Assembly: GCF_004799515.1 (NCBI RefSeq)
Contig: NZ_SSMX01000026.1
Location: forward strand, 186,001 to 250,000
Direction: 5' to 3'
DNA length: 64,000 bases
Source of the DNA: Phenylobacterium sp.
GTDB taxonomy: Bacteria > Pseudomonadota > Alphaproteobacteria > Caulobacterales > Caulobacteraceae
The notes under the pieces were generated by a model. That model saw only the letters and a program-made list of their open reading frames with translations, was not told the origin of the DNA and ran no database searches. The position numbers were made by a program, and so were the translations under genes. Positions 46,813 to 57,476 of this stretch are shown here, in pieces (within the stretch, counting starts at the first letter, position 1; each line of letters starts with the position of its first letter).

Positions 46813-47076
46813 CGAGGCCTCCGTGCGATTGAGGTCTCCGCCCTGGATACGCCCGCCGGGCATAAGGGATCGATGTGGATTTCCGGGCCCGCGCCGCCTT
46901 GCGACGGCCCGGTTGCGGGGCCCGAGTCCGGCGGTCCAGGACCGCCTTTGCCGAATTCACGCACTCCCGAAATAATATTCACTCATGACATAGTCAGCGT
47001 TGACAGCCCCCGGAGCATCCGTCAGCGTTCTGTCACACGCGCCAGAGAGCGCCGAGGAATCGCTAGGGGGACGCCC

Positions 47077-49248
47077 ATGAAGACCCACGCCATGTGGTTG
47101 AGCGCATCTGTCTTGACGCTGGCCTGGACCGGCGTCGCCAACGCCCAAGCCGCACCGCCCACCAAGCAGCAGAACACGGCCGACACCGTCCAGGAACTCG
47201 TCGTCACCGCCGAGCGGCGGGTGGAGAACCTGCAGAAGACCGCCATCGCCGCCACGGTGATGACCGGCGCCGACCTGCAGAAGCAGGGCATCGTCACCGT
47301 CGACCAGCTGCAGTTCGTCAGCCCGTCGCTGACCGTGAACAACTTCGGCCAGGGCAACGACTTCGACATCCGCGGCATCGGCAAGGGCGAGCACAACACC
47401 CAGACCGGCACCGGCGTGGTCACCTACCGCGACGGGGTCGCGACCTTCCCGGGCTACTTCCAGGAAGAACCCTATTACGACGTGTCCGGGGTCGAGATCC
47501 TGCGCGGTCCGCAGGGCACCTTCAGCGGCCAGAACGCCACAGGCGGCGCGGTGATCATCAACACCGTCGATCCCAAGATCAACGGCGGCTACACCGGCTA
47601 CGTCCAGGCCCAGGTGGGCAACTACGCCGACTGGGGCGTGCAGGGCGCGGTGAACCTGCCGATCAGCGACACCCTGGCGGCGCGGTTCGCGTTCAACACC
47701 GAGGAGCGCAACAGCTTCTACCACATCAGCGGCCCCTGGACGGGCGACCCCGGCCTGAAGTGGGGCAGCGCGCGCTTCTCGCTGCTGTGGACGCCGACCG
47801 ACAAGCTGAAGGTGCTGTGGAAGACCGACTACAACTACCTGGACAACGGCGGCTACTTCGGTGACCCGATCACCAACCTGGGCACCAGCAACCTCTTCAA
47901 TTTCTCCAACAACTACAAGACCTTCGCCACCGACCAGTTCGCGCGCACGATCCTCAAGGTCGATTACACGACCGATTCCGGCATCACCCTGCGCTCGATC
48001 TCCGGCTACCAGCAGGGCCGCACGGCCTGGACCGGCGACATCGACGGCACCGCCCTGGCCGCGCCGAACTACATCATCGCCGAGGACGTGAACGAGCGGC
48101 TTTGGTCGGAGGAGGTGAACATCATCTCGCCCGACAAGGGGCCGCTGACCTGGGTCGTGGGCGCTTACTACCAGAACAACCGCTACGATTTCCCGTCCGG
48201 CCTGTTCGATATCGGCGTGCCGCCCGGCGCGGTCGACGAGGACCTGAACGGGATCAACAGCACCTACACCGCCGCCGCCTTCGGCCAGGTGAGCTGGAAC
48301 TGGGACAACGGCCTGCAGCTGCAGGTGGGCGCCCGCTATTCGAAGTGGAGCAGCACCAACCGGGTCTATTACACGGTCCCGGAATTCGCCCTCGACTTCT
48401 ACCAGAACGAGACCACGGACGGGAACAACCTGACCGGCAAGGTCGCGCTGAACTGGAACATCAACCCCGACAACTTCGTCTACGCCTTCGTGGCGACCGG
48501 CGCGAAGCCCGGCGGCCTGAACACCGCCCTCTACTTCGCCGGCGGCGCGGTGCCGCCACCGTTCAAGCAGGAGTACGTCACCGACTACGAGATCGGCTGG
48601 AAGGCCACCCTGCTGGACAACCACCTGCACACCCAGCTGGGCGGCTACTACAACAGCTTCGACCACTTCCAGGTGATCCTGCCGATCCCCAGCCAGCCGA
48701 CCTCGACGACCGAGCAGAACGTCCCCAACGCGACCAAGCTGTACGGCATCGAGGCCCAGGCCCAGGCGGTGTTCGGCGACTTCTCCGGCAGCATCGGGCT
48801 GGGCCTCGAGCACAGCGAACTCGGCACCTTCTTCACCGAGGACCCGCGCCTGACGGCGGTCGGGACCTGCAACCCGACCACCGGGCCGCTGACCGCGGCC
48901 TGTATCAACCTGTCCGGTAAGCCGCAGACCTATGCGCCGGACTTCACCTTCAACGTCCTGCTCCAGTACAATTTCCACCTAGGCAACGGCGACATGCTGA
49001 CGCCGCAAGTGAGCTTCAGCCATATCTCCGACCAGTGGGGCACCCTGTTCGACAACGTCTCGCAGGGCGACTACCTCGGCGCGCGCGACATCATGAACGC
49101 CAACCTGGCCTGGACGCACGGCGACCTGGTGATCACCGCCTACGGCGCGAACGTCACGGACGACCACTACATCGCGGCCCTGCTGTCGCCGATCCGCCTG
49201 GCGGGCGCGCCGCGCCAGTACGGCCTGCGCATCACCAAGCCGTTCTAG
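47077..49248 (+). CDS. TonB-dependent receptor
   Basis: Signal peptide, ELVVTAERRVENLQKTAIAATVMTGADLQKQGI (TonB box and plug), VEILRGPQGTFSGQNATGGAVIINT, C-terminal YGLRITKPF. Confidence 0.95.
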   Translation: MKTHAMWLSASVLTLAWTGVANAQAAPPTKQQNTADTVQELVVTAERRVENLQKTAIAATVMTGADLQKQGIVTVDQLQFVSPSLTVNNFGQGNDFDIRGIGKGEHNTQTGTGVVTYRDGVATFPGYFQEEPYYDVSGVEILRGPQGTFSGQNATGGAVIINTVDPKINGGYTGYVQAQVGNYADWGVQGAVNLPISDTLAARFAFNTEERNSFYHISGPWTGDPGLKWGSARFSLLWTPTDKLKVLWKTDYNYLDNGGYFGDPITNLGTSNLFNFSNNYKTFATDQFARTILKVDYTTDSGITLRSISGYQQGRTAWTGDIDGTALAAPNYIIAEDVNERLWSEEVNIISPDKGPLTWVVGAYYQNNRYDFPSGLFDIGVPPGAVDEDLNGINSTYTAAAFGQVSWNWDNGLQLQVGARYSKWSSTNRVYYTVPEFALDFYQNETTDGNNLTGKVALNWNINPDNFVYAFVATGAKPGGLNTALYFAGGAVPPPFKQEYVTDYEIGWKATLLDNHLHTQLGGYYNSFDHFQVILPIPSQPTSTTEQNVPNATKLYGIEAQAQAVFGDFSGSIGLGLEHSELGTFFTEDPRLTAVGTCNPTTGPLTAACINLSGKPQTYAPDFTFNVLLQYNFHLGNGDMLTPQVSFSHISDQWGTLFDNVSQGDYLGARDIMNANLAWTHGDLVITAYGANVTDDHYIAALLSPIRLAGAPRQYGLRITKPF

Positions 49249-49260
49249 ACTCCTCCCACA

Positions 49261-49301
49261 GGCCGCCGTTCCGGAAATCCCCGGGGCGGCGGCCGATTTT
49301 T
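49261..49301 (+). terminator. Rho-independent terminator downstream of the TonB receptor
   Basis: GGCCGCCG...CGGCGGCC stem (8 bp perfect) followed by GATTTTT. Confidence 0.75.
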
Positions 49302-49326
49302 GCCGGTTCATGTTCGCGTCGCGCCC

Positions 49327-50934
49327 ATGCAGTCCTACGCCCTCACGGTCGATAAATTCCTCGATCACGCGGCCAAGTGGTCGGGCCGCCGCGAGGTCGT
49401 GACCGCCGAGGCCGGCGCGGTCTCCGGGCGCATCGGCTATGAGGCGCTGCGGGCGCGCAGCAACCGCCTGTCCGGCGCGCTGGAGAGCCTGGGCCTCAGC
49501 TTCGGCCAGCGGATCGGGACGCTGGCGTGGAACACCCAGCATCACCTGGAGATGTACTACGCGGTCATGGGCCTGGGCCTGGTCTGCCACACGCTCAACC
49601 CGCGCCTGACCGCCGCCAGCCTGGCGGCGATGGTCAACGCCGCCGACGACAAGGCCCTGGCCGTGGCCGCGAACCTCGCGCCCCTGCTGGCGGAGCTGGC
49701 GCCGCTGTGCCCCGGGCTGGAGCACATCATCCTGCTGGACGGCGACGACCCCGCGCCCGGCCCGGTGGCCGGCTGCCGCGCGCAGGTCTGGGCGCTCGAG
49801 CCTTTACTGGCGGCGCGCGGCGCGCCGGCCGCCTGGGGCGGCTTCGACGAGGAGACGCCGGCTGGCCTCTGCTACACCTCGGGCACCACCGGCAGCCCCA
49901 AGGGCGTGCTCTACACGCACCGGTCCAACTACCTGCACACCCTGCGCGCCCTGCAGGCCGACGCCTTCGCGCTAACCGGCCGCGATACGGTGCTGGTCGC
50001 CGTGCCGATGTTCCACGCCAACGGCTGGGGCATGCCCTTCGCCGCCCCCGCCGTCGGGGCCAAGCTGGTGCTGCCGGGCCGCCAGACCGACGGCGCCAGC
50101 CTGGCCAAGCTGATGCAGGACGAGGCCGTCACCGTCGCGGCCGGCGTGCAGACCGTCTGGCTGGGGGTCCTCGACCACCTCGACGCCACCGGCGGCGAGC
50201 TGCCGGCCCTGGAACGGGTGACCATCGGCGGCTCGACCTGCCCGGACGCCCTGATCGCGCGGATCGAACAGCGGTTCGGCGCGCGGGTGCAGACCAGCTG
50301 GGGCATGACCGAGCTGTCGCCGCTCGGCACCGTCGCCGCGCCGGACGCGCCGCGCGCGGCGACCCGGGCGTCGGGCCGCCCGGTCATGGGCCTCGACCTC
50401 AAGCTCACCGACGCGGACGGCGTGACGCTGCCGCAGCAGCGCGGCGTGGTCGGCCATCTGAAGGTCAAGGGCGCCAGCGTGCTCGACCGCTATTTCCAGG
50501 CCGAATCCGACGCCCTGGACGCCGAGGGCTATTTCGACACCGGCGACCTGGCGAGCCTGGACGAGGACGGCGCGCTGACGATCTGCGGGCGGTCGAAGGA
50601 CCTCATCAAGTCCGGCGGCGAGTGGATCAATCCGGCGGAGATCGAGGACATCGTCGGGCGCCACCCGGCGGTGGGGCAGGTTGCGGTGATCGGCCGGACG
50701 GACCCGAAATGGGGCGAGCGCCCGGTGCTGATCGTCGAGCCGCGGCGGGGTGAGACGCTCGATGCCCAAAGCTTGCTCGACACCCTACGCGGGAAGGTCG
50801 CGGACTGGTGGATTCCCGACCAAATCGTGCGGATCGGCGCCATGCCGCTGGCGGCGACAGGCAAGATTGACAAGAACCAACTGCGGGCCGACTACGGGGC
50901 CGGCAAGCTTGACGCAGGGGGAACGCCGCCTTGA
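49327..50934 (+). CDS. Acyl-CoA synthetase / long-chain-fatty-acid-CoA ligase family (ANL)
   Basis: CYTSGTTGSPKGVLYTHRSN, AEGYFDTGDLASLDEDGALTICGRSKDLIKSGGEWINPAEIE, ATGKIDKNQLR. Confidence 0.94.
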   Translation: MQSYALTVDKFLDHAAKWSGRREVVTAEAGAVSGRIGYEALRARSNRLSGALESLGLSFGQRIGTLAWNTQHHLEMYYAVMGLGLVCHTLNPRLTAASLAAMVNAADDKALAVAANLAPLLAELAPLCPGLEHIILLDGDDPAPGPVAGCRAQVWALEPLLAARGAPAAWGGFDEETPAGLCYTSGTTGSPKGVLYTHRSNYLHTLRALQADAFALTGRDTVLVAVPMFHANGWGMPFAAPAVGAKLVLPGRQTDGASLAKLMQDEAVTVAAGVQTVWLGVLDHLDATGGELPALERVTIGGSTCPDALIARIEQRFGARVQTSWGMTELSPLGTVAAPDAPRAATRASGRPVMGLDLKLTDADGVTLPQQRGVVGHLKVKGASVLDRYFQAESDALDAEGYFDTGDLASLDEDGALTICGRSKDLIKSGGEWINPAEIEDIVGRHPAVGQVAVIGRTDPKWGERPVLIVEPRRGETLDAQSLLDTLRGKVADWWIPDQIVRIGAMPLAATGKIDKNQLRADYGAGKLDAGGTPP

Positions 50935-50983
50935 TCCGTCCGACCCGGCCACTGGTCTTGCGAGCGTTCTAGGTCCGGGTCCG

Positions 50984-51655
50984 ATGTCAGACGGCTCAGC
51001 AGCCAAACGGGTTCGCCGCAGCAAGGCCGAGCAGCGCGCGGAATCCCTCGAACAGATCCTCGACGCGGCCGAATACCTGTTCTCCCAGCACGGCCTGCAT
51101 GGCGTCACCCTGCGCGACGTGGCGCAACGGGTCGGGGTCCACACGACCCTCATGCACTACTATTTCGCGGACAAGCGTCGGCTGTTCGAAGCGGTCTTCG
51201 CCCGCCGCGCCGGGGTCACCAGCGGCCGGCGCATGGCGGCGCTGGAGCAGTACGAGGCCGACGCGGGCGACCATCCGACGGTGGAGGGCGCCTTGCACGC
51301 CTTCCTCGACACCGACCTCGACCTCTACATCCAGGGCGGCGAGCTCTGGATGAACTACGCCGCCCTCTGCGCGCGGGTCAGCAACACGCCTGAGGGCGCC
51401 CAGCTGATGGACGAGCACTTCGACCCGGTGGTGCTGAAACTGGTCAGCATCCTGAAGCGCGCCCTGCCGGACTATTCCGACGAGGACGTCTTCTGGGGCT
51501 ACCACTTCGTGACCGGCGCCCTGATGAACACCCTGGCGCGCACGGGCCGGATCGACCGGCTGTCGGGTGGCGTCTGCCACTCGGACGACTTCGCGGCGGT
51601 CAAGACGCGCATGGCCCGGTTCATGGCCGCGGGCTTCCTGTCCCTGAAGGGCTGA
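50984..51655 (+). CDS. TetR/AcrR family transcriptional regulator
   Basis: SLEQILDAAEYLFSQHGLHGVTLRDVAQRVGVHTTLMHYYFADKRRLFEAVFARRA. Confidence 0.92.
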   Translation: MSDGSAAKRVRRSKAEQRAESLEQILDAAEYLFSQHGLHGVTLRDVAQRVGVHTTLMHYYFADKRRLFEAVFARRAGVTSGRRMAALEQYEADAGDHPTVEGALHAFLDTDLDLYIQGGELWMNYAALCARVSNTPEGAQLMDEHFDPVVLKLVSILKRALPDYSDEDVFWGYHFVTGALMNTLARTGRIDRLSGGVCHSDDFAAVKTRMARFMAAGFLSLKG

Positions 51656-51665
51656 CGGGCGCCGC

Positions 51666-52346
51666 TCAGCCGCGCGGTTGCAGCGGGACGGAAAGGTAGC
51701 CGCCGAACTCCTTCGGGAAGTCGACCGAGACGCGGGCGTGGACCCGGCTCTGGCGGTCCAGGAACACCGAATGGTCGTCGAGGGGCACCACCGCGCCGTG
51801 CCAGACGCCGGGATGGACATAGAGGCCCTGGCCGCCGTCGCAGCGGAAGGCCACGAACTTGTCGGGCGTCACGTCGTCGCCGGGCAGGGCCAGGGGCACC
51901 AGGAAGCTCTGGCCGTTCAGGGGCCAGAACAGCTGGCCGCCGTCGGGGTGGTAGTTGGCGCGCCAGATCAGCACGCGCTCGCGGGGCCGGGCCGGGCCCT
52001 CGATGGCGGCCGCCTCGGGCCACTGGCTCCAGCCGAACAGGTAGCTGTCGCCCACCGCGTTGTTGCGGGCGTATAGGGTGTCGCCCTTCCACCAGAACTC
52101 GAACAGGCCCTCGGTCACGCCACCCTGGTCGCCGGAGTGGTCGTCGATCGGCCGCCAGCCCTGGGCGGGCCAGCGCACGATCTCGATAGGGAAGGTCTCC
52201 GGATCGCCGCTGACGATGCGGCCATAGCCTTCGACGCTGGCCTCGGTGGCCTGGATCACCGGGGTCTCGAACAGCGAGCGCACGCCGGTGGTGGGCGTGT
52301 AGGCGATTTCGCCGGGGTCGAAGTCCATGAGCTCTTGGTCTCCCAT
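51666..52346 (-). CDS. Ureidoglycolate lyase (AllA)-like protein
   Basis: LFWPLNGQSFLVPLALPGDDVTPDKFVAFRCDGGQGLYVHPGVWHGAVVPLDDHSVFLDRQSRVHARVSVDFPKEFGGYLSVPL: cupin-like AllA signature. Confidence 0.75.
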   Translation of the reverse strand: MGDQELMDFDPGEIAYTPTTGVRSLFETPVIQATEASVEGYGRIVSGDPETFPIEIVRWPAQGWRPIDDHSGDQGGVTEGLFEFWWKGDTLYARNNAVGDSYLFGWSQWPEAAAIEGPARPRERVLIWRANYHPDGGQLFWPLNGQSFLVPLALPGDDVTPDKFVAFRCDGGQGLYVHPGVWHGAVVPLDDHSVFLDRQSRVHARVSVDFPKEFGGYLSVPLQPRG

Positions 52347-52354
52347 TGCCGAGA

Positions 52355-53670
52355 TCAGGGTGAGGTCGCTACGGGGGCCGCACCTGCGCCGGCCTGTTCC
52401 GCCGCGGAATCGCAGCCGATGGCAAGGGTGACGACGCCGGTCAGCAGCACCCCGCCGGCCAGCGCCAGCAGGCCGTAGGTGAAATCGCCGGTGGCGTCCT
52501 TGATCCAGCCGATGGCGAAGGGGCCGACGAAGCCGCCGATGTTGCCGACGGCGTTGATCGCCGCGATGCCGGCCGCCGCCGCCGCGCCGTTCAGGGTGGA
52601 AGCGGGCAGGGTCCAGAAGACCGGCAGGATGGCCAGCGTCCCCACGGCGCCGAGCGTGATGGCGACGATGGCCAGGGCCGGCGAGGGCGCCAGGAAGGCG
52701 CTGCCCGCCAAACCGAGCGCGCCCACGAGCGAGGCCGCCGCGATGTGCCAGACCCGCTCCTTGGCGCGGTCGGATCGGCGGCACCACCAGACCATGGCCA
52801 GCGCCGCGACGCCGTAGGGGACGGCCACCAGATAGCCGACCAGCCCATCGGCGACGCCCGCGGTCCTCAGGATCTGCGGCAGCCAGAAGATCACCCCATA
52901 GAGGCCGATCTCGACCCCGAAATAAGCCAGGCACAGCAGCCAGACCCTGGGGTCGGTGGCGAGCTGCGCGAGGCCCGATCCGTAGCGGCCGTGGCGATAG
53001 GCCTGCTCCGCTTCCAGCGTCTGGGTCAGCCAGGCCTTCTCCGGCGCGCTCAGCCACTTCGCGTCCGCGGGCCGGTCCGGCAGATAGATCAGGGTGGCCA
53101 CGCCCAGGCAGAAAGACGGCGCGGTCTCGGTCAGGAACAGCCACTGCCAGCCGGCCAGGCCGAAGACGCCGTCAAGCCGCAGGATAGCGCTGGAGATCGG
53201 GCCGCCGAGCGCGGTGGAGATCGGGATGGCGGTCATGAAGAGGCCGATCAGCTGCGCCCGCCGCGCCGCCGGCACCCACTGGGTCAGGTAGTAGATCACG
53301 CCGGGGAAGAAGCCCGCCTCGGCCACCCCCAGCAGGAACCTCACCAGATAGAAGCTGCCCGCGGTCTTCACGAAGGCCATGGCGCCGGCGATCAGCGCCC
53401 AGGTGTCATGATCCGCGCGATCCAGCGCCGCGCGCCCACCCGGCGCAGGATCAGGTTGCTGGGCGCCTCCAGCAGCACATAGCCCGCGAAGAAGATCCCC
53501 GCGCCCAGGCCGTAGACGTAGGGGGAAAAGCCGAGGTCGCGGTTCATCCCGCTCGCGGCGAAGGAGATGTTCACGCGGTCGATGAAGGCGGCGAAGTAGA
53601 GCACCGCCAGGAAGGGGACCAGGCGCGCCCCAACCTTGCGGATCGCCGAGGCTTCGAGGGACGGATCCAT
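52355..53670 (-). pseudogene. MFS transporter (anion:cation symporter-like), interrupted by an apparent 1-nt deletion near 53405
   Basis: N-terminus MDPSLEASAIRKVGARLVPFLAVLYFAAFIDRVNISFAASGMNRDLGFSPYVYGLGAGIFFAGYVLLEAPSNLILRRVGARRWIARIM lies in one frame; the continuation TWALIAGAMAFVKTAGSFYLVRFLLGVAEAGFFPG lies in another. Confidence 0.85.
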
Positions 53671-53708
53671 CCCACCGCAATAGAACGGCTTGATCGCGGT
53701 TCTGTGAC

Positions 53709-55976
53709 CTAGTGAGGGGCCGACGCCTCCACCCAGATCGGGTCGGTGTAGGCGCGGCCGCCGCCGCGGTCCTCGACGATCAGGGCGTACCACGCCGGAC
53801 TGGCGGCGGTCCGGGGGAAGTCCACATGGGTTTCGCGGCCGCGGGTGGCGAGGTCCAGGGTCTGCACGACAGCGCCGTGGCTGATCAGGGACACCGACTT
53901 CAGGCCGTTCACCGCCTTCAGGTCGAAGCCGAGGTCGAAGCGTTGGCCCGCCACGACCCGGACCGTCTCGCCGAACATCCGGTCGGGGAAGATCAAGGGG
54001 CCGTAGGTGACGTAGGCGTGCCCCGCCTTCATAGCGCGGGCGAAGCTGAGCGCGGTTACGGGGCCGTCCGGGTGGGCGTAGGCGCGCACGGCGCCGGACA
54101 GCTCGTTCCAGACGTCGTGGGTGTCGGAGCCGCCGGACAGGTAGTGGCGCTGGCCTTCGTTCCAGAACGCCCAGGCGCGGGCCAGCACCTTGTCGTCGTC
54201 GCCCCGGTTGGCGGAGTTGATCTCGAGCAGGTCGAAGCCGGGGTTGAAGCCGCCCGGCGCCACGCCGCGGTCGAGGCTGGCGAAATAGCCGTAGGGGATC
54301 AGCGGGTGGTTGACCTGCAGCACCTCGGCGTCCAGGCGGTGGGCCTCGGCGATCACCGCGCCGATGGAGGTGTCGCCAGTGTCGATGGCCAGGGGCTCGC
54401 CCAGCTTCACCGGATAGGCGTTGAAGTGCGCCCAGGACGTCGAGATCTCCACCGAAGGAATGAACGGCACGCCGCGCCGGTCGGCGATGGCCTGCAGGAT
54501 GCGGTGGTTGACCGTCGAGTCGTGGTCGCTGACGAACAGGAGGTCGAGGCCGGCGGCGAACTGCGAGCGGGCGAGGTCGGGCGCGGGCGTCACCGCCTCG
54601 GCCTGATCGGCGTGGTGGTGCAGGTCGGCGGCGTACCAGCCGCGTGCGCGGGGGTCGGCGAAGGGCGCGAGGGCCACCTTGCGGGTCTCGGCCGCGCCGG
54701 AGGCCACCGTCGCCTCGACCGTGGCGGGCGAGGCCAGGACGTTTAGGCCGTGGGTGATCGAGAAGGCGTAGGCACCGGGGGCAAGCTCCAGCTCCGCCAC
54801 GCCGCGCCGGTCGAGCTCGGTGAAGAACACCTTGCGGCCCAGGAATTCCACCACCGGCTTCTGGCCCCGGTCGATGGCGATGCGGGCGTCGAGTGGCGCG
54901 CCCGAGGCCTGGTCGGCCACCGAGAAGCGCTGGCGTCCGGGCGGCTGCAGGCCTGAGAAATCGCGGGTGAGGGCGGCGCCGGGGGCGATGACGGCGGTGG
55001 CGCGGGGCGTCTCGGAATAGCCCTTGGCGGTGGCGTAGGCCGTGTAGCCGCCGCCCGCCGGCAGGGCGATGCGGTAGCGGCCGGCCGCGTCGCCGAGGGT
55101 CCAGGCGTAGGGCTGGCCGGATTTCTCGATGACGACCACCGGCGCCGCGACCGGCCGTCCGTCGCGGCCGGTGACCTGGCCTGTCAGGTCTCCGGCGGGG
55201 AGGCGGCGGCGCGCGATCTCCTCGGCGACGACCGGGGCGAGGTCGCCGCGGGCGCCCACCTGCAGCCAGCCCTCGAAGGTGCGGCGCTCGCCGGGGGCGA
55301 GGCTGTGGGTCTGGTACATGTCCTTCGAGCCGTAGCCGACGTGCTCCAGATAGGGGGCGTGCAGGGCGACGAACCAGCCCTCGTCATAGGCCACGACCCG
55401 GTCGGACAGCGCCCCCTTGGCCGGCCCGTCGCTGACGCCGGCGAGGCCCGGGACGGCGAACAGGTGGCCGCTGCTGGGCCAGAGCGTCAGGCCCGAGCGC
55501 AGGTCGGCCAGCGCTGCTTTGCCGTCGTTGGTCATGGTGACGGCGATATGCACCTGATCCTCGCCGGACTTCAGGGTGTAGACCGTGGAGACCGCGACCT
55601 CGCCCCAGTCGCGCTCGGTGCGGACCACGGCCTCCTGCGGGGTGTCCTCGACCACCTCCACCCGGTGATAGGTGTTGGGCCAGGCGGACCAGTTGTTGGG
55701 GATGAAGTCAGCGAAGACCACGCGGTCGCGGCCGATCTTGCCGTCCGCCACCGGCGCCAGGTCGACCAGCGCCCCGCGCGGCACGCCGTAGGGCGGCGGC
55801 GACTGGACGGCGAGCGCGAAGGCCAGCTTCTCATTGACCACGGTCAGGTCGCCGGCGGCGCGGGCGTCGCCGCCGAGAATGGGTGTCGGGCCATGGACGA
55901 TGCGCACCGCGGCGTCGGCCAGCGAGGGCGCCAGGATGGCGCCGATGGCGAGCCACAACCCGATGATCGACCGCAT
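53709..55976 (-). CDS. CehA/McbA family metallohydrolase (PHP domain), secreted
   Basis: Signal peptide MRSIIGLWLAIGAILAPSLADA; ADLHHHADQAEAVTP, DLLFVSDHDSTVNHRILQAIADRRGVPFIPSVEIS, YLSGGSDTHDVW. Confidence 0.88.
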   Translation of the reverse strand: MRSIIGLWLAIGAILAPSLADAAVRIVHGPTPILGGDARAAGDLTVVNEKLAFALAVQSPPPYGVPRGALVDLAPVADGKIGRDRVVFADFIPNNWSAWPNTYHRVEVVEDTPQEAVVRTERDWGEVAVSTVYTLKSGEDQVHIAVTMTNDGKAALADLRSGLTLWPSSGHLFAVPGLAGVSDGPAKGALSDRVVAYDEGWFVALHAPYLEHVGYGSKDMYQTHSLAPGERRTFEGWLQVGARGDLAPVVAEEIARRRLPAGDLTGQVTGRDGRPVAAPVVVIEKSGQPYAWTLGDAAGRYRIALPAGGGYTAYATAKGYSETPRATAVIAPGAALTRDFSGLQPPGRQRFSVADQASGAPLDARIAIDRGQKPVVEFLGRKVFFTELDRRGVAELELAPGAYAFSITHGLNVLASPATVEATVASGAAETRKVALAPFADPRARGWYAADLHHHADQAEAVTPAPDLARSQFAAGLDLLFVSDHDSTVNHRILQAIADRRGVPFIPSVEISTSWAHFNAYPVKLGEPLAIDTGDTSIGAVIAEAHRLDAEVLQVNHPLIPYGYFASLDRGVAPGGFNPGFDLLEINSANRGDDDKVLARAWAFWNEGQRHYLSGGSDTHDVWNELSGAVRAYAHPDGPVTALSFARAMKAGHAYVTYGPLIFPDRMFGETVRVVAGQRFDLGFDLKAVNGLKSVSLISHGAVVQTLDLATRGRETHVDFPRTAASPAWYALIVEDRGGGRAYTDPIWVEASAPH

Positions 55977-56132
55977 GGACACCTGCATCGCCTCCCGCCC
56001 GCCCGCGACTCAAGGGCGAAGCGGCCCGCATCATCGCGCGCGGCCTGTGACGCTTGAACGAGGCCTCGCGCGAACTGTCACGAGCGCAGCGTAGAAGGCT
56101 TGGCTTTAGGGTGGAACAGCCGAGCCAATGAC

Positions 56133-57464
56133 GTGAGCGGTCGCCTCCAGCGCGCCCTGGCGCGAGCCAACCCCGCCATCTTCACCGCCGTCGCCGGATT
56201 GGCGGGATTCAGCGCCTATTTCGCCATGTACGCCTTCCGCAAGCCGTTCACGGCGGCGACCTACGGCCATGTGGCCGGCTGGCCGTTCGTGCTGGACTAC
56301 AAGATCGCCCTGATCGTCGCCCAGGTGGCCGGCTACGCGCTATCGAAGTTCATCGGCATCAAGGTGATCTCCGAGATCCACCCGCGCCACCGCGCCGTGG
56401 CGATCCTGGGGCTGATCGGCGTCTCCTGGCTGGCGCTGCTGGCCTTCGCGGCGATCCCAGCGCCGTGGAACGTGGCCGCCCTGTTCGTCAACGGCCTGCC
56501 GCTCGGCATGATCTGGGGCCTGGTCTACGGCTTCATGGAGGGCCGCCGGGTGTCGGAAATCCTGGCCTCGATGCTGTGCGCCAGCTTCATCCTGTCTTCT
56601 GGGGTGGTGAAGTCGGTCGGCGTCTGGCTGATGCAGACCTGGCATGTGGACCAGTTCTGGATGCCGGCGGCGACCGGGGCGCTGTTCATGCCCCTGCTGC
56701 TCGCCTCGGTCTGGGTGCTGAGCCAGCTGCCGCCGCCCAGCCCGCGCGACGAGGCTGAGCGGGTCAAGCGCCTGCCGATGACCGGGGCGGAGCGGTCGGC
56801 GTTCCTGAAGGCCTATGCGCCGGGTCTGGTCGCCATCGTCTTCGCCTACATCCTGCTCACCGCCTTCCGCGACTTCCGCGACAACTTCGCCGCCGAGATC
56901 TGGACCGCCCTCGGCTACGGCGGCGACGCGGGGATCTTCTCGGCGAGCGAGCTGCCGGTGGCCGTCATCGCTCTGGTCGGCATGGCGGCGGTGACGGCGG
57001 TGCGCGACAACCGCCGGGCGCTACTGGTCATCCACGGCATGGTGGCGGGCGGCTTCGCCCTGCTGGGTTTGGCGACGCTCGCCTTCCAGGCGCACCTGAT
57101 CGGCCCGGTGACCTGGATGATCCTGGCCGGCTCCGGCCTCTATATCGCCTACAACCCGATCAACGCAGTGCTGTTCGATCGCCTGGTGGCGGTGAGCGGC
57201 CGGGTCGCGAACGCCGGCTTCCTGATCTATGTGGCGGACTCGTCCGGCTACATGGGCAGCGTGGCGCTGCTGCTCTGGCGCAACTTCGGCCAGGGCGCGC
57301 TGAACTGGCTGCAGTTCTTCACCCTGGGCGCCTATGCGACCAGCGTGGCCGGCGGCGTCGCGACCCTGCTGGCCGCCGCCTATTTCCTGCACCGCTCGGC
57401 GGACCGCCAAGACGCGGCCAAGGGCCTCGTCGCGCCTTGGCCGGCGGCGCCCGCGGCGGATTAG
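56133..57464 (+). CDS. DUF5690 family membrane protein (MFS-like)
   Basis: FSAYFAMYAFRKPFTAATY, LVYGFMEGRRVSEILASMLCASFILSSGVVKSVG, TAFRDFRDNFAAEIW, NPINAVLFDRLVA. GTG start likely (56133); track start is TTG 56100. Confidence 0.85.
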   Translation: MSGRLQRALARANPAIFTAVAGLAGFSAYFAMYAFRKPFTAATYGHVAGWPFVLDYKIALIVAQVAGYALSKFIGIKVISEIHPRHRAVAILGLIGVSWLALLAFAAIPAPWNVAALFVNGLPLGMIWGLVYGFMEGRRVSEILASMLCASFILSSGVVKSVGVWLMQTWHVDQFWMPAATGALFMPLLLASVWVLSQLPPPSPRDEAERVKRLPMTGAERSAFLKAYAPGLVAIVFAYILLTAFRDFRDNFAAEIWTALGYGGDAGIFSASELPVAVIALVGMAAVTAVRDNRRALLVIHGMVAGGFALLGLATLAFQAHLIGPVTWMILAGSGLYIAYNPINAVLFDRLVAVSGRVANAGFLIYVADSSGYMGSVALLLWRNFGQGALNWLQFFTLGAYATSVAGGVATLLAAAYFLHRSADRQDAAKGLVAPWPAAPAAD

Positions 57465-57476
57465 GAGGAGCGCGCC

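Noticed and set aside
46986-46996. TGACATAGTCA palindrome upstream of the TonB receptor as an operator
   Set aside because: Only 4-bp arms with 3-nt spacer; too short to separate from chance without motif conservation data.
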